Shown here: in pieces, positions 38,544 through 48,762 of the stretch
Position numbering within the stretch: position 1 is the first letter of the stretch
How the letters are laid out: every line of letters begins with the position of its first letter
Origin: an uncultured Pseudomonadales bacterium
GTDB taxonomy: Bacteria > Pseudomonadota > Gammaproteobacteria > Pseudomonadales > Azotimanducaceae
NCBI GenBank assembly: GCA_937921865.1
Contig: CAKZWF010000003.1
Span: forward strand, 25,878 to 89,877
Reading direction: 5' to 3'
DNA: 64,000 nt
Notes under the pieces: model-generated
Databases searched by the model: none
What the model saw: only the letters and a program-made list of their open reading frames with translations
What the model was told of the DNA's origin: nothing
Translations under genes and position numbers: made by a program

Positions 38544-40067
38544 ATGGCCGAAGCCAGCTCCCAACCACGTCCCACCAGTATCAATACCGGCAACGAACGC
38601 CAGCTTGCCGCGCTGGACCTGGGATCCAACAGCTTTCATCTGCTGGTTGCCCAGGACAACAACGGCCGCATCCATGTCATCGACAAAATCCGCGAGATGG
38701 TCCGCCTGGCTGAAGGGCTGGGCAGCAGCAATGTTCTCAGCGACGAGGTTGCCGAGCGCGCGCTGGATTGTCTGCGTCGCTTCAGTCAAAGGCTGAAAGG
38801 CCTGCACAGCGCGGATATCCGAGTTGTCGGCACCAACACCCTGCGACGGGCCCGCAATGCCGATAGCTTCCTCGAACAGGCAGAAAAAATCCTCGGCGTG
38901 AAGGTTGAAATCATTTCCGGCCGGGAAGAGGCACGGCTCATCTACCTCGGAGTCTCGCACGCGCTCGAAGACGATTTCGACCGTCGGCTGGTTATCGACA
39001 TTGGCGGTGGCAGCACCGAGATCATCCTTGGTCGTCAGTTCGAAGCAGAAGTCATGGAAAGCCTGCATATCGGCTGTGTCGGTATGACTCAACGCCATTT
39101 TGCAGACGGCAAGCTGAGAGCAACGGCATTCCGCAAGGCTATCAACGCCGCCAAGCTGGAGATGGAACCGCTGGTAAGCAGCTACACCAGAGGTGGCTGG
39201 GATACCGCGATCGGCGCATCCGGCACAATTCTCGCCATCGATGAAATTCTGTCGCATATGAATCCGGACGCCAATGGCATAACGCTGGAAGGCCTGGATA
39301 TGATTCAGCAGGCGGTTATTGACGCCAAAGCGCTGGACAAGTTGACGCTCCCCGGTCTGCCTGCAGAACGGGCCGCGGTATTCCCCGGCGGCCTTGCCGT
39401 GCTGCGTGGAGTCTTCGAATCTCTGGGCATCGAGCACATGCGCCCAAGCGGTGGCGCACTGCGTGAGGGTCTGCTGTACGATCTGATCGGTCGGGATCAT
39501 CACCGCGATGTCAGAGAAACCAGCGTTCTGGATCTGACCGCCCGCTATCACATCGACACGGCGCACGCGCGCCGGGTCCGCGAGTCAGCCATCAGCCTCC
39601 TGGCTCAGGTCGCCATGGCCTGGCAGCTGACTGCACCGGACGACAAGCCCATGCTCAGCTGGGCAGCCGACCTGCATGAAATTGGTCGGGACATCGCCCA
39701 CAGTCAGTACCACAAACACGGCGGCTATCTACTCCAGCACATGGATCTGGCGGGTTTCTCCAGACTGGACCAGCAGGACCTGGCAAGTCTCGTCCGAGCG
39801 CATCGCCGGAAGTTTCCGGTCGACGAGATCGCTAAACTGTCCCAGCGCATTATGTATCTGGCCGTGCTGCTACGAATCAGTGTGGTGCTGCATCGCAATA
39901 GAACTGCGAATCCTCTGCCTCACATTGACGCTCAGGCTGGCGAGCGACATATACGTCTGTCTTTTCCGGATGACTGGCTGGAGCAGCACCCGCTGACCAA
40001 ACTGGATCTGGATCAGGAAGCCGGATACCTCAAAGCCATCCCTGTGACGCTGGAAGTGGCCGAATAA
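38544..40067 (+). CDS. ppx: Ppx/GppA family exopolyphosphatase
   Basis: ALDLGSNSFHLLVAQ, IGGGSTEIILG; paired with ppk1. Confidence 0.92.
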   Translation: MAEASSQPRPTSINTGNERQLAALDLGSNSFHLLVAQDNNGRIHVIDKIREMVRLAEGLGSSNVLSDEVAERALDCLRRFSQRLKGLHSADIRVVGTNTLRRARNADSFLEQAEKILGVKVEIISGREEARLIYLGVSHALEDDFDRRLVIDIGGGSTEIILGRQFEAEVMESLHIGCVGMTQRHFADGKLRATAFRKAINAAKLEMEPLVSSYTRGGWDTAIGASGTILAIDEILSHMNPDANGITLEGLDMIQQAVIDAKALDKLTLPGLPAERAAVFPGGLAVLRGVFESLGIEHMRPSGGALREGLLYDLIGRDHHRDVRETSVLDLTARYHIDTAHARRVRESAISLLAQVAMAWQLTAPDDKPMLSWAADLHEIGRDIAHSQYHKHGGYLLQHMDLAGFSRLDQQDLASLVRAHRRKFPVDEIAKLSQRIMYLAVLLRISVVLHRNRTANPLPHIDAQAGERHIRLSFPDDWLEQHPLTKLDLDQEAGYLKAIPVTLEVAE

Positions 40068-40068
40068 C

Positions 40069-42138
40069 CTAGTCGATAGCCAGTTCAGCCAGGAGTTTCT
40101 CCTGGGCACTGAACCGCTCACCCGGAGAAGCCTTGATGGGTTCGTAACTGCCGTCAGGCGCAAGCTCCCAGGCCTGGCAGTTATCGTCCAGATAATACCG
40201 GCACTCTTTCAGAATCCTGTCGCTGACATCGGGGTCATCGATTGGGAAACAGGTCTCCACCCGGCTGAAGAAGTTCCGTCCCATCCAGTCGGCACTGGAC
40301 AGATACACCATGGGCTGTTCGCCGTTAACAAAATAGAACACGCGGGTATGCTCGAGGAAACGACCAATGACCGAACGCACCCGAATATTGTCCGAAACCC
40401 CAGGGACACCCGGGCGCAGCGAACAGATCCCCCGAACCACCAGGTCTATCTGCACTCCAGCCTGAGCGGCAAGATAAAGTGCCTTGATGATCTGAGGCTC
40501 AACAAGAGAGTTCATTTTGGCGACAATGCCGGACGGGCGACCGGCCCGGGCGTTCTCTGCTTCCCGATCGATGTACTCCAGCATGGTTGCATGCAGGGTA
40601 AACGGCGACTGCAGAATACGGTTCAGTCGATCAGCCCGACCCATGGAGGTGAGCTGCTGAAAGAGTTTGTGTACGTCTTCAGTAAGCTGAGGTTCGCAGC
40701 TGAACAGACCATAGTCGGTATACAGCCGAGTCGTGCGCTGATGATAATTGCCTGTGCCCAGATGGACGTAGCGGCGCAGCCCGTCAGACTCACGGCGCAC
40801 CACCATGCTCATCTTCGAATGCGTTTTCAGTCCGACAATGCCATACACAACCTGCACGCCCACACTCTGCAGGTGGTCGGCCAGCTCGATATTGGCAGCT
40901 TCATCAAATCGGGCGCGGAGTTCGATCACCACCAGCACTTCTTTACCGCTGACGGCCGCCCGGGTCAGAGCTTCGACCACCGCGCTTTCAGGACCGGTGC
41001 GATAGAGCGTCTGCCGGATTGACAGAACCCGGGGATCCGCCGCCGCCCTCCTGAGAAAATCGATGAACGGTGCAAACGACTCGAACGGATGATGCAGGAG
41101 AATGTCCCCTTCGCGAATCGCTTCAAAGACATCACCGGCGCGACGCAGCCGATCCGGGATGTGCGGGGTAAATCCCGGGAATTTCAGATCCGGTCGGTTA
41201 ACCAGGTCGGGAATGGCTACCAGGCGCATGAGATTCACCGGACCATTGCAGTGGTAAATTTCGTGGCTTGCCAGATCCAGCTGATTGGCCAGAAAGGCTT
41301 CCAGTTTCGGCGGACACTGATCGTCTACTTCCAGGCGCACTGAATCGCCGTAACGGCGTGAAGACAACTCGCCTTCCAGCGCCCGGGCCAGATCGTCCAC
41401 TTCTTCAGCATCAACAAACAGATCACTGTTACGGGTGACCCGAAACTGATAACAGCCGGTGACACGCATCCCCGGAAACAGCTGAGCAACGTGGGCTTCG
41501 ATGATCGAAGACAGCAGCACAAAGTCATAGGCCGACTGAGCGCAGGACTCGGGCAGACGGACCACCCTCGGCAGTGCTCTCGGCGCCTGCAGAATCGCCC
41601 GCCCATTGCGGCGGCCAAACGCATCTTCCCCCTCGAGGGTGACGATGAAAGTCAGGGACTTGTTCAATGGTTGTGGAAATGGATGAGCCGGATCGAGGGC
41701 GATAGGCGTCATGATCGGCGCCAGTTCTTCGTTGAAGTAGCGGTCCAGCCAGCGTTGCTGCTTATCGTTCCAGTGAACCACGCCCAGCAGCCGGATGCCC
41801 TGAATGTCGAGCTTGGGCAGCAGCACCTCATTTAAGACCCGGTACTGCTCATCAATCAGCTCACTGGCCACTAAGGCGATGTAGCGGATCTGCTCGGATG
41901 GCAACATGTTGTCAGGACCACGCTGCACCGAGCCGTAGGCTTCCTGCTGTTTCAATCCCGCAACCCGGATCTCAAAAAACTCATCGAGCACTGAACTGGC
42001 AATGCACAGAAAGCGCAGCCGCTCGAGCAGGGGCAGCCCATCATCTTTGGCCTGGGCCAGAACCCTGCGGTTGAACTCGAGCAACGAGAGTTCCCGATTG
42101 ATGTAGAGTTCCGGATTGCTCAGGGGTTCGTACTCCAT
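40069..42138 (-). CDS. ppk1: Polyphosphate kinase 1
   Basis: YINRELSLLEFNRRVLAQAKD, KTHSKMSMVVRRESDGLRRYVHLGTGNYH, YLSSADWMGRNFFSRVE. Confidence 0.97.
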   Translation of the reverse strand: MEYEPLSNPELYINRELSLLEFNRRVLAQAKDDGLPLLERLRFLCIASSVLDEFFEIRVAGLKQQEAYGSVQRGPDNMLPSEQIRYIALVASELIDEQYRVLNEVLLPKLDIQGIRLLGVVHWNDKQQRWLDRYFNEELAPIMTPIALDPAHPFPQPLNKSLTFIVTLEGEDAFGRRNGRAILQAPRALPRVVRLPESCAQSAYDFVLLSSIIEAHVAQLFPGMRVTGCYQFRVTRNSDLFVDAEEVDDLARALEGELSSRRYGDSVRLEVDDQCPPKLEAFLANQLDLASHEIYHCNGPVNLMRLVAIPDLVNRPDLKFPGFTPHIPDRLRRAGDVFEAIREGDILLHHPFESFAPFIDFLRRAAADPRVLSIRQTLYRTGPESAVVEALTRAAVSGKEVLVVIELRARFDEAANIELADHLQSVGVQVVYGIVGLKTHSKMSMVVRRESDGLRRYVHLGTGNYHQRTTRLYTDYGLFSCEPQLTEDVHKLFQQLTSMGRADRLNRILQSPFTLHATMLEYIDREAENARAGRPSGIVAKMNSLVEPQIIKALYLAAQAGVQIDLVVRGICSLRPGVPGVSDNIRVRSVIGRFLEHTRVFYFVNGEQPMVYLSSADWMGRNFFSRVETCFPIDDPDVSDRILKECRYYLDDNCQAWELAPDGSYEPIKASPGERFSAQEKLLAELAID

Positions 42139-42175
42139 CGCAACAGCTTATCAAGAAAGTTTTGGGACTTTGTGC

Positions 42176-42895
42176 ATGAAGCGTGACGAGGTTTTCAGAG
42201 ATCCACAGCAGCAGATTGTCGACTTTGTATTCGACGAAACGGTCGCTGCCGCCTTCACCGATATGATTCGGCGCTCGGTACCTGGCTACGAAGTAGTGGT
42301 TCCGATGACCGGTCTGCTGGCGGCCCGGGCGCTTCGCCACTGTGCCAGTCAGGCCGTTTATGACCTGGGTTGTTCGCTGGGGGCAACAACGCTGGCGGTA
42401 TTACGCGCCAGCGGCGATGATTCGGTACAGATCAACGCCGTCGACAACTCGCCCGCGATGCTCGAACGGGCTACAGAACTGATCAGCGATGACCGGGTGA
42501 ACTTCGTCGAGGCTGATATCGCCACGCTGGAGTTCGAACCCTGCGCGGTGGTGTTGATGAACTGGGTAGCACAGTTTTTGAGCCCGGCAACCCGGCTGGA
42601 GGTATTGCAGCGGATTCGCCAGCAGCTGGATCCCAATGGACTGCTGATCGTCTCAGAAAAAATCCGTTTCACCAATCCTGACGAGCAGACCTACTGCGAG
42701 CAGGCACACCTGGATTTCAAACGCGCCAACGGTTACAGCGAACTGGAAATCAGCCAGAAACGGGTGGCACTGGAAAACGTGATGATCATAGACAGCGAAG
42801 CCGAACACACCGAGCGATTCCACGCCGCCGGATTCGGGTCAGTCCAGAAATGGTTCCAGTGCCTGAACTGGGCGTCTTTCCTGGTTCGACCGTAG
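42176..42895 (+). CDS. cmoA: Carboxy-S-adenosyl-L-methionine synthase
   Basis: VFRDPQQQIVDFVFDETVAAAFTDMIRRSVPGY, YDLGCSLGATTLA; next to cmoB. Confidence 0.95.
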   Translation: MKRDEVFRDPQQQIVDFVFDETVAAAFTDMIRRSVPGYEVVVPMTGLLAARALRHCASQAVYDLGCSLGATTLAVLRASGDDSVQINAVDNSPAMLERATELISDDRVNFVEADIATLEFEPCAVVLMNWVAQFLSPATRLEVLQRIRQQLDPNGLLIVSEKIRFTNPDEQTYCEQAHLDFKRANGYSELEISQKRVALENVMIIDSEAEHTERFHAAGFGSVQKWFQCLNWASFLVRP

Positions 42896-42905
42896 CCCTG
42901 ACCAC

Positions 42906-43844
42906 ATGCAGCTGAACTGGCAACCTCTGATCGACCAATTCCCCCAGTGGGCGAAGCTCGCAGCGACCCTGACCGCGGAGAAATTTGCCCAACACGGTGA
43001 CTATGGCCGCTGGCAGCAGGCCATTGATGCTCTACCCGAATTGCTCGTAGAGCGCGTCAGTTTCGGCGATCGGGTCACCGTTTCAGGTCATGCTGACAAT
43101 GCCGAACGTCAGGTCCTGGAGACTTCGCTGCGCCAGCTTCACCCGTGGCGGAAAGGGCCATTCGAGCTATTCGGCATTCACATCGATACCGAGTGGCGCT
43201 CCGACTGGAAATGGCGGCGCCTGGTGCCGCACCTTGCGCCGCTGACTGGTTGCCGGGTGCTAGATGTTGGCTGCGGTAACGGCTACTTCGGCTGGCGGGC
43301 ACTGGAAGCTGGCGCCAGTACGGTGGTCGGCGTGGACCCGACGCTGCTGTTCTTCATGCAGCACCTGGCCATCAGCCGCTACCTGCAAAACCTCGAGAAC
43401 TGGCTGCTGCCAATCAAATTCGAAGAGCTGCCGGTTGCGCAGTTCGACCTGGTCCTGAGCATGGGGGTGATCTATCACCGCCGGGATCCGGCCGCACATG
43501 TCGCAGACCTGATGCGTTGCTGCCAGCCAGGAGGGCAGGTGGTGGTCGAGTCCCTGGTTGTTGAAGGTCCTGAAAACCTTAGTCCACCGGAACGGTATGC
43601 GCGGATGCGCAACGTGCACCTGCTGCCGACTCCGGAGCAGTTGGCTGAATGGCTGACTCAAGCCGGATGCCGGAACACGGCCATTGTCGACGTCACCCCA
43701 ACCTCTCTGGCAGAACAGCGGAGCACCGACTGGATGCAATTCGAGTCTCTGGCCCAGGCGCTGAACCCGGATGATCACGCTCTGACAGTTGAAGGGCTGC
43801 CCGCACCCCTACGCGCTATTGTGATCGGCCAGCGCCCCGCCTAG
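42906..43844 (+). CDS. cmoB: tRNA U34 carboxymethyltransferase
   Basis: LHPWRKGPFELFGIHIDTEWRSDWKWRRLVPHL, VLDVGCGNGYFGWRALEAGA. Confidence 0.95.
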   Translation: MQLNWQPLIDQFPQWAKLAATLTAEKFAQHGDYGRWQQAIDALPELLVERVSFGDRVTVSGHADNAERQVLETSLRQLHPWRKGPFELFGIHIDTEWRSDWKWRRLVPHLAPLTGCRVLDVGCGNGYFGWRALEAGASTVVGVDPTLLFFMQHLAISRYLQNLENWLLPIKFEELPVAQFDLVLSMGVIYHRRDPAAHVADLMRCCQPGGQVVVESLVVEGPENLSPPERYARMRNVHLLPTPEQLAEWLTQAGCRNTAIVDVTPTSLAEQRSTDWMQFESLAQALNPDDHALTVEGLPAPLRAIVIGQRPA

Positions 43845-43856
43845 ACTGCTGCGACC

Positions 43857-44240
43857 ATGATGTTTGGCATCATTCCAATCTCGTTTCGCTTTCGCGGCAA
43901 ACTGCGGCGCCTGGCGCTGATCTATGACTGTTTTCAGCGCAATCCGGGCGTTGCTCTGCACCCTGCCCAGATTGCCAGACAAACCGGCATCAGCCTGGCG
44001 GAAACCAGCAATCGCCTGACTGCCACACCCGAAATGTTTGTGAAACTGCCTAAACGCCCGGACGGCCTCACCCGCTATCGGCTGTCCAGCGCCAAAACTC
44101 TGATGACGCCGGAAGAGGTTGAACAATTCCTGATCAGGTCTGCACGCAAAGAGACCCTGCTACTGTACGCGGTCGGTGGCATGGTGCTTTGTCTGCTGTT
44201 CATCGTGGTGATTGTCGTCGTCCCTATCCTGCAGATCTGA
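43857..44240 (+). CDS. Hypothetical protein: helix-turn-helix-like region plus C-terminal TM segment
   Basis: ALHPAQIARQTGISLAETSNRLTATPEMFVKLPKR followed by LLLYAVGGMVLCLLFIVVIVVVPIL. Confidence 0.6.
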   Translation: MMFGIIPISFRFRGKLRRLALIYDCFQRNPGVALHPAQIARQTGISLAETSNRLTATPEMFVKLPKRPDGLTRYRLSSAKTLMTPEEVEQFLIRSARKETLLLYAVGGMVLCLLFIVVIVVVPILQI

Positions 44241-44288
44241 GGCCGCAGTGGCGCCAGATACCCGATTAGCTGCTGAGGAATAGCCCAA

Positions 44289-45398
44289 GTGCCGGAACTA
44301 CTGACCGAAGACCAGCAGCGGCTCGCTGCCAAAACCCAGTCCTTCGCCGAAACCCATTTGTTGAACCTTGATGCGCAACTGAGTCGCGAATCCAGAGCCG
44401 GGATCATCAGCGCCGCCCGGGAGGCAGGCTTTTTTGCAATGACCCAGCCCAAAGAGTACGGAGGCAGCGCCGCCGGCACGCTGGAGATGACCGTGGTTCG
44501 TGATGTTCTGGGAGCCTGCAATGCACCTCACCAGCATCTGATCTTCGGCCCTGGTCCAGGCGTTCTCGCCGGCGCGGATGGAGAACTGAGAGAGAGCCAT
44601 CTGGCCCCGCTACTGCGCGGCGAAAAACGTGCCGGATTCGGTTTCACTGAACCAGACGATGCGTCGGCACCCACCTCAGCCGTGGCCGACGGCGATGCCT
44701 GGGTAGTCAACGGCCAGAAATCGTATGTAACCGGCGGCTCAGAAGCGGATTTCATCAATACCCTGGTGCAGATTCCGGAACTGGGACCAGCCCTGCTGGT
44801 TGTCGACAGCAACGCTCCCGGGGTCACAGTGGCCCGCCGCTTCGAATCCCTCGATGGCAGTCATCACGCAGCATTTGCCTTCAATGACGTCAGGGTGCCG
44901 AAGAGCCACCTGATCGGCAAACCGGGCGAAGGTCTACCAAGAGCCATGCGTCAGATCGGTGACACTCGACTCGCCATTGCCGCGCAGTGCACAGGTCTGC
45001 TGCGCTGGGTGGACGCCTACCTCAGTGAATACCTGCTCGGCAATGATCGCAGCGGCAAGCCCCGAGGCAGCAAAGAGGGCATCCGGCTGCGCTATGCAGA
45101 CGCGCGCATCACATCGTTTGCGGTACGCAGCATGGTTTATCGCACAGCCAGACTGGCCGACGCCGGTGAGAACATCGTCAATGAAGCCATTGCCTGCAAA
45201 GTCATGGCCACTGAAACCATCGGTAACGTGGTCGACAACGCTATCCAGCTGGTCGGTGGTAACGCGCTGGTCGCCGGGCACCCGCTGGAGCGGCTGTACA
45301 GACAGGTAAGATCGCTGAGATTGGCGGAAGGCGGCAGCGATGTGTTGCGACTGAATCTGGCCAGGGGACGCCTGGAACTGAACAAAGGCCGAATCTGA
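44289..45398 (+). CDS. Acyl-CoA dehydrogenase
   Basis: GFGFTEPDDASAPTSAVADGDAWVVNGQKSYVTGG, QLVGGNALVAGHPLERLYRQVRSLRLAEG. Confidence 0.9.
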   Translation: MPELLTEDQQRLAAKTQSFAETHLLNLDAQLSRESRAGIISAAREAGFFAMTQPKEYGGSAAGTLEMTVVRDVLGACNAPHQHLIFGPGPGVLAGADGELRESHLAPLLRGEKRAGFGFTEPDDASAPTSAVADGDAWVVNGQKSYVTGGSEADFINTLVQIPELGPALLVVDSNAPGVTVARRFESLDGSHHAAFAFNDVRVPKSHLIGKPGEGLPRAMRQIGDTRLAIAAQCTGLLRWVDAYLSEYLLGNDRSGKPRGSKEGIRLRYADARITSFAVRSMVYRTARLADAGENIVNEAIACKVMATETIGNVVDNAIQLVGGNALVAGHPLERLYRQVRSLRLAEGGSDVLRLNLARGRLELNKGRI

Positions 45399-46019
45399 CT
45401 AACGCGGCGAATTTTCGCCAGCCTGCTCAGGATCAGACTTCAGCCCGTAACTTTCGCGGGTGTGCTCTTTTGCCTGCGCTGACTTTTTCAGCAGCACCAG
45501 CACCGCGCCGGTGCCGCCATGGCGCCGATCGGCGCTGTGAAAAGCGATGACCTGCGGCAGTTCGCGAAGCCAGAAAGCCAGATAGCTTTTAAGCCTTGCC
45601 GGGGTCGCGCTGTACTCGCCACGACCGTGGGCTATCAGCACTGTACGCCAGCGTTTCGCATCCGCCAGCGCAAAGAAACGGTGGACCTCAGCCCTGGCTT
45701 CTTTAACCGTCAGCCGGTGCAGGTCCAGGCTGCCTTCAATCGGATAGCGGGCAGATTTCAGGCGGGCAAACACTTCGTTCTGTACCCCGTCTTTTTTCCA
45801 CTCGAGCATGTCCCGGGGCTTAAGTTGTGGCACCTCTGCCAGCGTTAAAGGATTAGGATCCACCTTGGGCTGACGATTACCCAGCGCGGCTTCGCGGCGC
45901 TCGAGCTGTGCGGGGGTTGGTTCAGCGGGTTTTTCGCCAGCATGGGTATCCACACGACGGCTATGTCGTCCAGGCAGTGGCGCCACATCACTCATGGCCT
46001 CGAAGAAATCAGAATCCAC
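45399..46019 (-). CDS. Smr/MutS2-domain protein
   Basis: LDLHRLTVKEARAEVHRF, VLIAHGRG, RHGGTGAVLVLLKK. Confidence 0.9.
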   Translation of the reverse strand: MDSDFFEAMSDVAPLPGRHSRRVDTHAGEKPAEPTPAQLERREAALGNRQPKVDPNPLTLAEVPQLKPRDMLEWKKDGVQNEVFARLKSARYPIEGSLDLHRLTVKEARAEVHRFFALADAKRWRTVLIAHGRGEYSATPARLKSYLAFWLRELPQVIAFHSADRRHGGTGAVLVLLKKSAQAKEHTRESYGLKSDPEQAGENSPR

Positions 46020-46030
46020 AAGCCCTCCTC

Positions 46031-46807
46031 CTAATCGTTGAGGCTGATTCCCGGCAATTGAGCCGAACGGGTGTTCGGAATCGGCCTGTTGTCGGCAAGA
46101 TGATAGGTAAAGACGGGTGAAAGTTTTGTCTGCTCGGTCAGATTCATGCCTGCCGCGTGAAAAAGCCGGCAGTGGAAGAACAGTACATCTCCCGCCTGCA
46201 GCAGAACGGACTGAGCCTGGTCAATGAGGGCTCGATTGCTGTCGAGCTCCGGTCGCAGAAACAGCGAACTGTCGAACCGGCCGCGGTCGAGGTCCAGCAG
46301 ATGGCTACCTGGAATGACCTTCAGCGCGCCATTGCGTTCGTTTTCATCACCCAGTGCCAGCCACACCGAGATCAGCTCGGGGGCATCAAATGACCAGTAG
46401 CGGATATCCTGATGCCAGAGGGTGGCGCTGCTATGGCCGGGATGTTTGGTCATCACACAGTTGTGATGACTCTGCGAAACCACAACGTCCTCACGTCCGA
46501 ACAGCGCCCGCAGCTGATCCCTGACTGCGGCAGAGGTTGCCCAGCGGCGATATACTTCCTCGCGCGAGCAGGCTGACAGCAGGCGTCTGACGGTGAGTCC
46601 ACCTGCTTCGGTCTTCGTTTCAGGTGCCCCCGGGTAGCCCACGTCGGCTTCATACTCAACCGGGCCACGCACTTCACGCAGATGTTCTTCGGTGACGCGC
46701 TGCAGCTGGGCACACTGTTCAGGCGGGCACAGACCTCTGCGGATCAGAAATCCATCTCGTGCGAAGCGTTGCACATCGAGCGACCTGCCAGCTGCCATTG
46801 TGGACAT
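46031..46807 (-). CDS. Phytanoyl-CoA dioxygenase family protein
   Basis: LWHQDIRYWSFDAPELISVWLALGDENERNGALKVIPGSHL (HxD), FHCRLFHAAGMN. Confidence 0.9.
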   Translation of the reverse strand: MSTMAAGRSLDVQRFARDGFLIRRGLCPPEQCAQLQRVTEEHLREVRGPVEYEADVGYPGAPETKTEAGGLTVRRLLSACSREEVYRRWATSAAVRDQLRALFGREDVVVSQSHHNCVMTKHPGHSSATLWHQDIRYWSFDAPELISVWLALGDENERNGALKVIPGSHLLDLDRGRFDSSLFLRPELDSNRALIDQAQSVLLQAGDVLFFHCRLFHAAGMNLTEQTKLSPVFTYHLADNRPIPNTRSAQLPGISLND

Positions 46808-46816
46808 GGTTTGGGC

Positions 46817-48250
46817 TCAGCGCATCTGCATCTTGATGGCTTTCAACATCTTTTCACCATAAGGCGGACGCAGACCAGCCAACTCAGCAACATTGATCTT
46901 GCTCTGGGTAAATATCGCCTTGGCATGACTGAACGTCTTGAAGCCATCATGGCCGTGATAGGCGCCCATGCCTGAAGGACCAACGCCCCCAAAAGGCAGA
47001 TCTTCCTGGGCCACATGCATCACCACATCGTTCACGGTGACCCCGCCGGAGGTGGTATGGGTCAGCACCCTCTCCTGTTCGGCATCGTCGCTGCCGAAGT
47101 AGTACAGACCAAGCGGCCTGGGATTATGGTTGACATAGTCGAGGGTTTCAGTGAGCTCCGAATAGCCTTTGACGGGCAGCACGGGGCCAAATATTTCATC
47201 CTGCATAACCTGCAGATCGTCGTCCGGGTTAATCACCAGTGTCGGCGGAATCTTGTAGTTGGGCTGCTGACGGAAATCTTCATCAGCGGGATTGATCTCC
47301 ACGACCTGAGCACCCTTTGTTTTCGCCTCTTCGATGTAACCGTTGAGACGATCATAGTGACGCTGATTAACTACCGAGGTGTAGTCATCGTTTTCAAGCA
47401 GCGTCGGATACATGCGACTCACCGATCGTTCCGCGGATTCGACGAATTCGCTCATCTTTTCTTCCGGAACAAACACATAGTCTGGCGCCAGGCAGATCTG
47501 CCCTGCGTTCAGCATCTTGCCGGTCATGATCGCATCAGTGGTTTTCTGGATGTCTGCCGACCGGCCTACAACAACGGGTGATTTGCCACCCAGTTCCAGA
47601 GTGACCGGCACCAGATTGTCAGACGCCGCCCGCATCACATGCCGTGCCACGGATGTTGCACCGGTAAACAGTAGATGATCAAAAGGCAGCCCTGAGAAGT
47701 CAGCGCCAGTCTGCGGGCCACCGGTTACCACGGCAATTTCCAGTTCATCGAATTCCATAGGAAATATTTCTGCCATCACTTCGGAGGTGGCCGGCGTGTA
47801 CTCAGATGGTTTAATGAGGCAGCGGTTACCAGCCGCAAGAATTCCCGCCAACGGCGTGAAGGTCAGGTTCACTGGAAAGTTCCAGGGACTGATCACCCCA
47901 ACAACTCCAAGCGGCTGATATTCGACCCTGGCTTTAGCACCCAGCAGATTGAGTGGAAACGGACCAGCTTTACGCTTTTCCGCCTTCATCCATTTTTCCA
48001 GACCGGACTGGGCATGACGCAACGGACCCACAGAACCGGCGATATCGGTAAACAGTGACTGATGTTCACTGCGATGGCCAAAATCCGCAGACATGGCTTC
48101 TACCAGTTTCTGCTGGTGATTTTTCAGCAGGTTGATTGCCCGCTCCAGACGATCGCGTCGGACTGCGGCTGTGACTAAGCCTTCCTGTAGATAAGCTTCA
48201 CGCTGTCGCTCCAGAATCGACAGCATCTCGTCTCTGGACATTTCTTTCAT
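46817..48250 (-). CDS. Coniferyl aldehyde dehydrogenase-like ALDH
   Basis: VISPWNFPVNLTFTPLAGILAAGN, LELGGKSPVVVG, NAGQICLAPDYVFV. Confidence 0.92.
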   Translation of the reverse strand: MKEMSRDEMLSILERQREAYLQEGLVTAAVRRDRLERAINLLKNHQQKLVEAMSADFGHRSEHQSLFTDIAGSVGPLRHAQSGLEKWMKAEKRKAGPFPLNLLGAKARVEYQPLGVVGVISPWNFPVNLTFTPLAGILAAGNRCLIKPSEYTPATSEVMAEIFPMEFDELEIAVVTGGPQTGADFSGLPFDHLLFTGATSVARHVMRAASDNLVPVTLELGGKSPVVVGRSADIQKTTDAIMTGKMLNAGQICLAPDYVFVPEEKMSEFVESAERSVSRMYPTLLENDDYTSVVNQRHYDRLNGYIEEAKTKGAQVVEINPADEDFRQQPNYKIPPTLVINPDDDLQVMQDEIFGPVLPVKGYSELTETLDYVNHNPRPLGLYYFGSDDAEQERVLTHTTSGGVTVNDVVMHVAQEDLPFGGVGPSGMGAYHGHDGFKTFSHAKAIFTQSKINVAELAGLRPPYGEKMLKAIKMQMR

Positions 48251-48273
48251 GAATCACCCTGCTGGTCATAGCT

Positions 48274-48545
48274 TTAACCCGGGATCTTAACCCATTTCTC
48301 GGGCGGGTAATCGCCAGCTTTATTGAGGTCTACAGGCTCGCCGTCAGCCGGCAACCGGTGTGCCTCGCGCCAGCGTTCCAGCATCTCTTTGATCTGTGAG
48401 GTCTTGTCCGGTTCTGCGAGGTAGTCGTCTATTCCTGCGGCCAGGCAGCCTTCCTGATCTTTGGGCATTGCGTTGGCCGTCATCGCCACAATCGGGGTAT
48501 GCCGATCGTCGACCATTTCCAGCTGGCGGATATGGACGGCTACCC
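48274..48545 (-). pseudogene. C-terminal fragment of a receiver (REC) domain
   Basis: Minus-strand [61 protein letters not shown]; the Asp phosphoacceptor half is missing. Confidence 0.65.
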
Positions 48546-48762
48546 AGCCACCGGCAGCATCACAAAATTCGAACTACTCAATCACCGACTGCCTGTTCCC
48601 ATCACTGCGTTGTCAGCCCATGGGCTGCCTGAATTTAGTGACAAAGCCCATCTTGCCGGGATGTCCGAAGACATCACTAAACCCATCAATCGGGAAGAGT
48701 TACTGCAGACGATTCTCCGTCTGACAACACCCGATCTATTACCTCGCGCCGGTTTATCGTGA
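48499..48762 (+). pseudogene. Second C-terminal REC-domain fragment, opposite orientation
   Basis: [69 protein letters not shown]. Confidence 0.65.

Noticed and set aside
38502-39566. 354-aa minus-strand ORF
   Set aside because: Antisense shadow of ppx, which carries strong family motifs on the plus strand.
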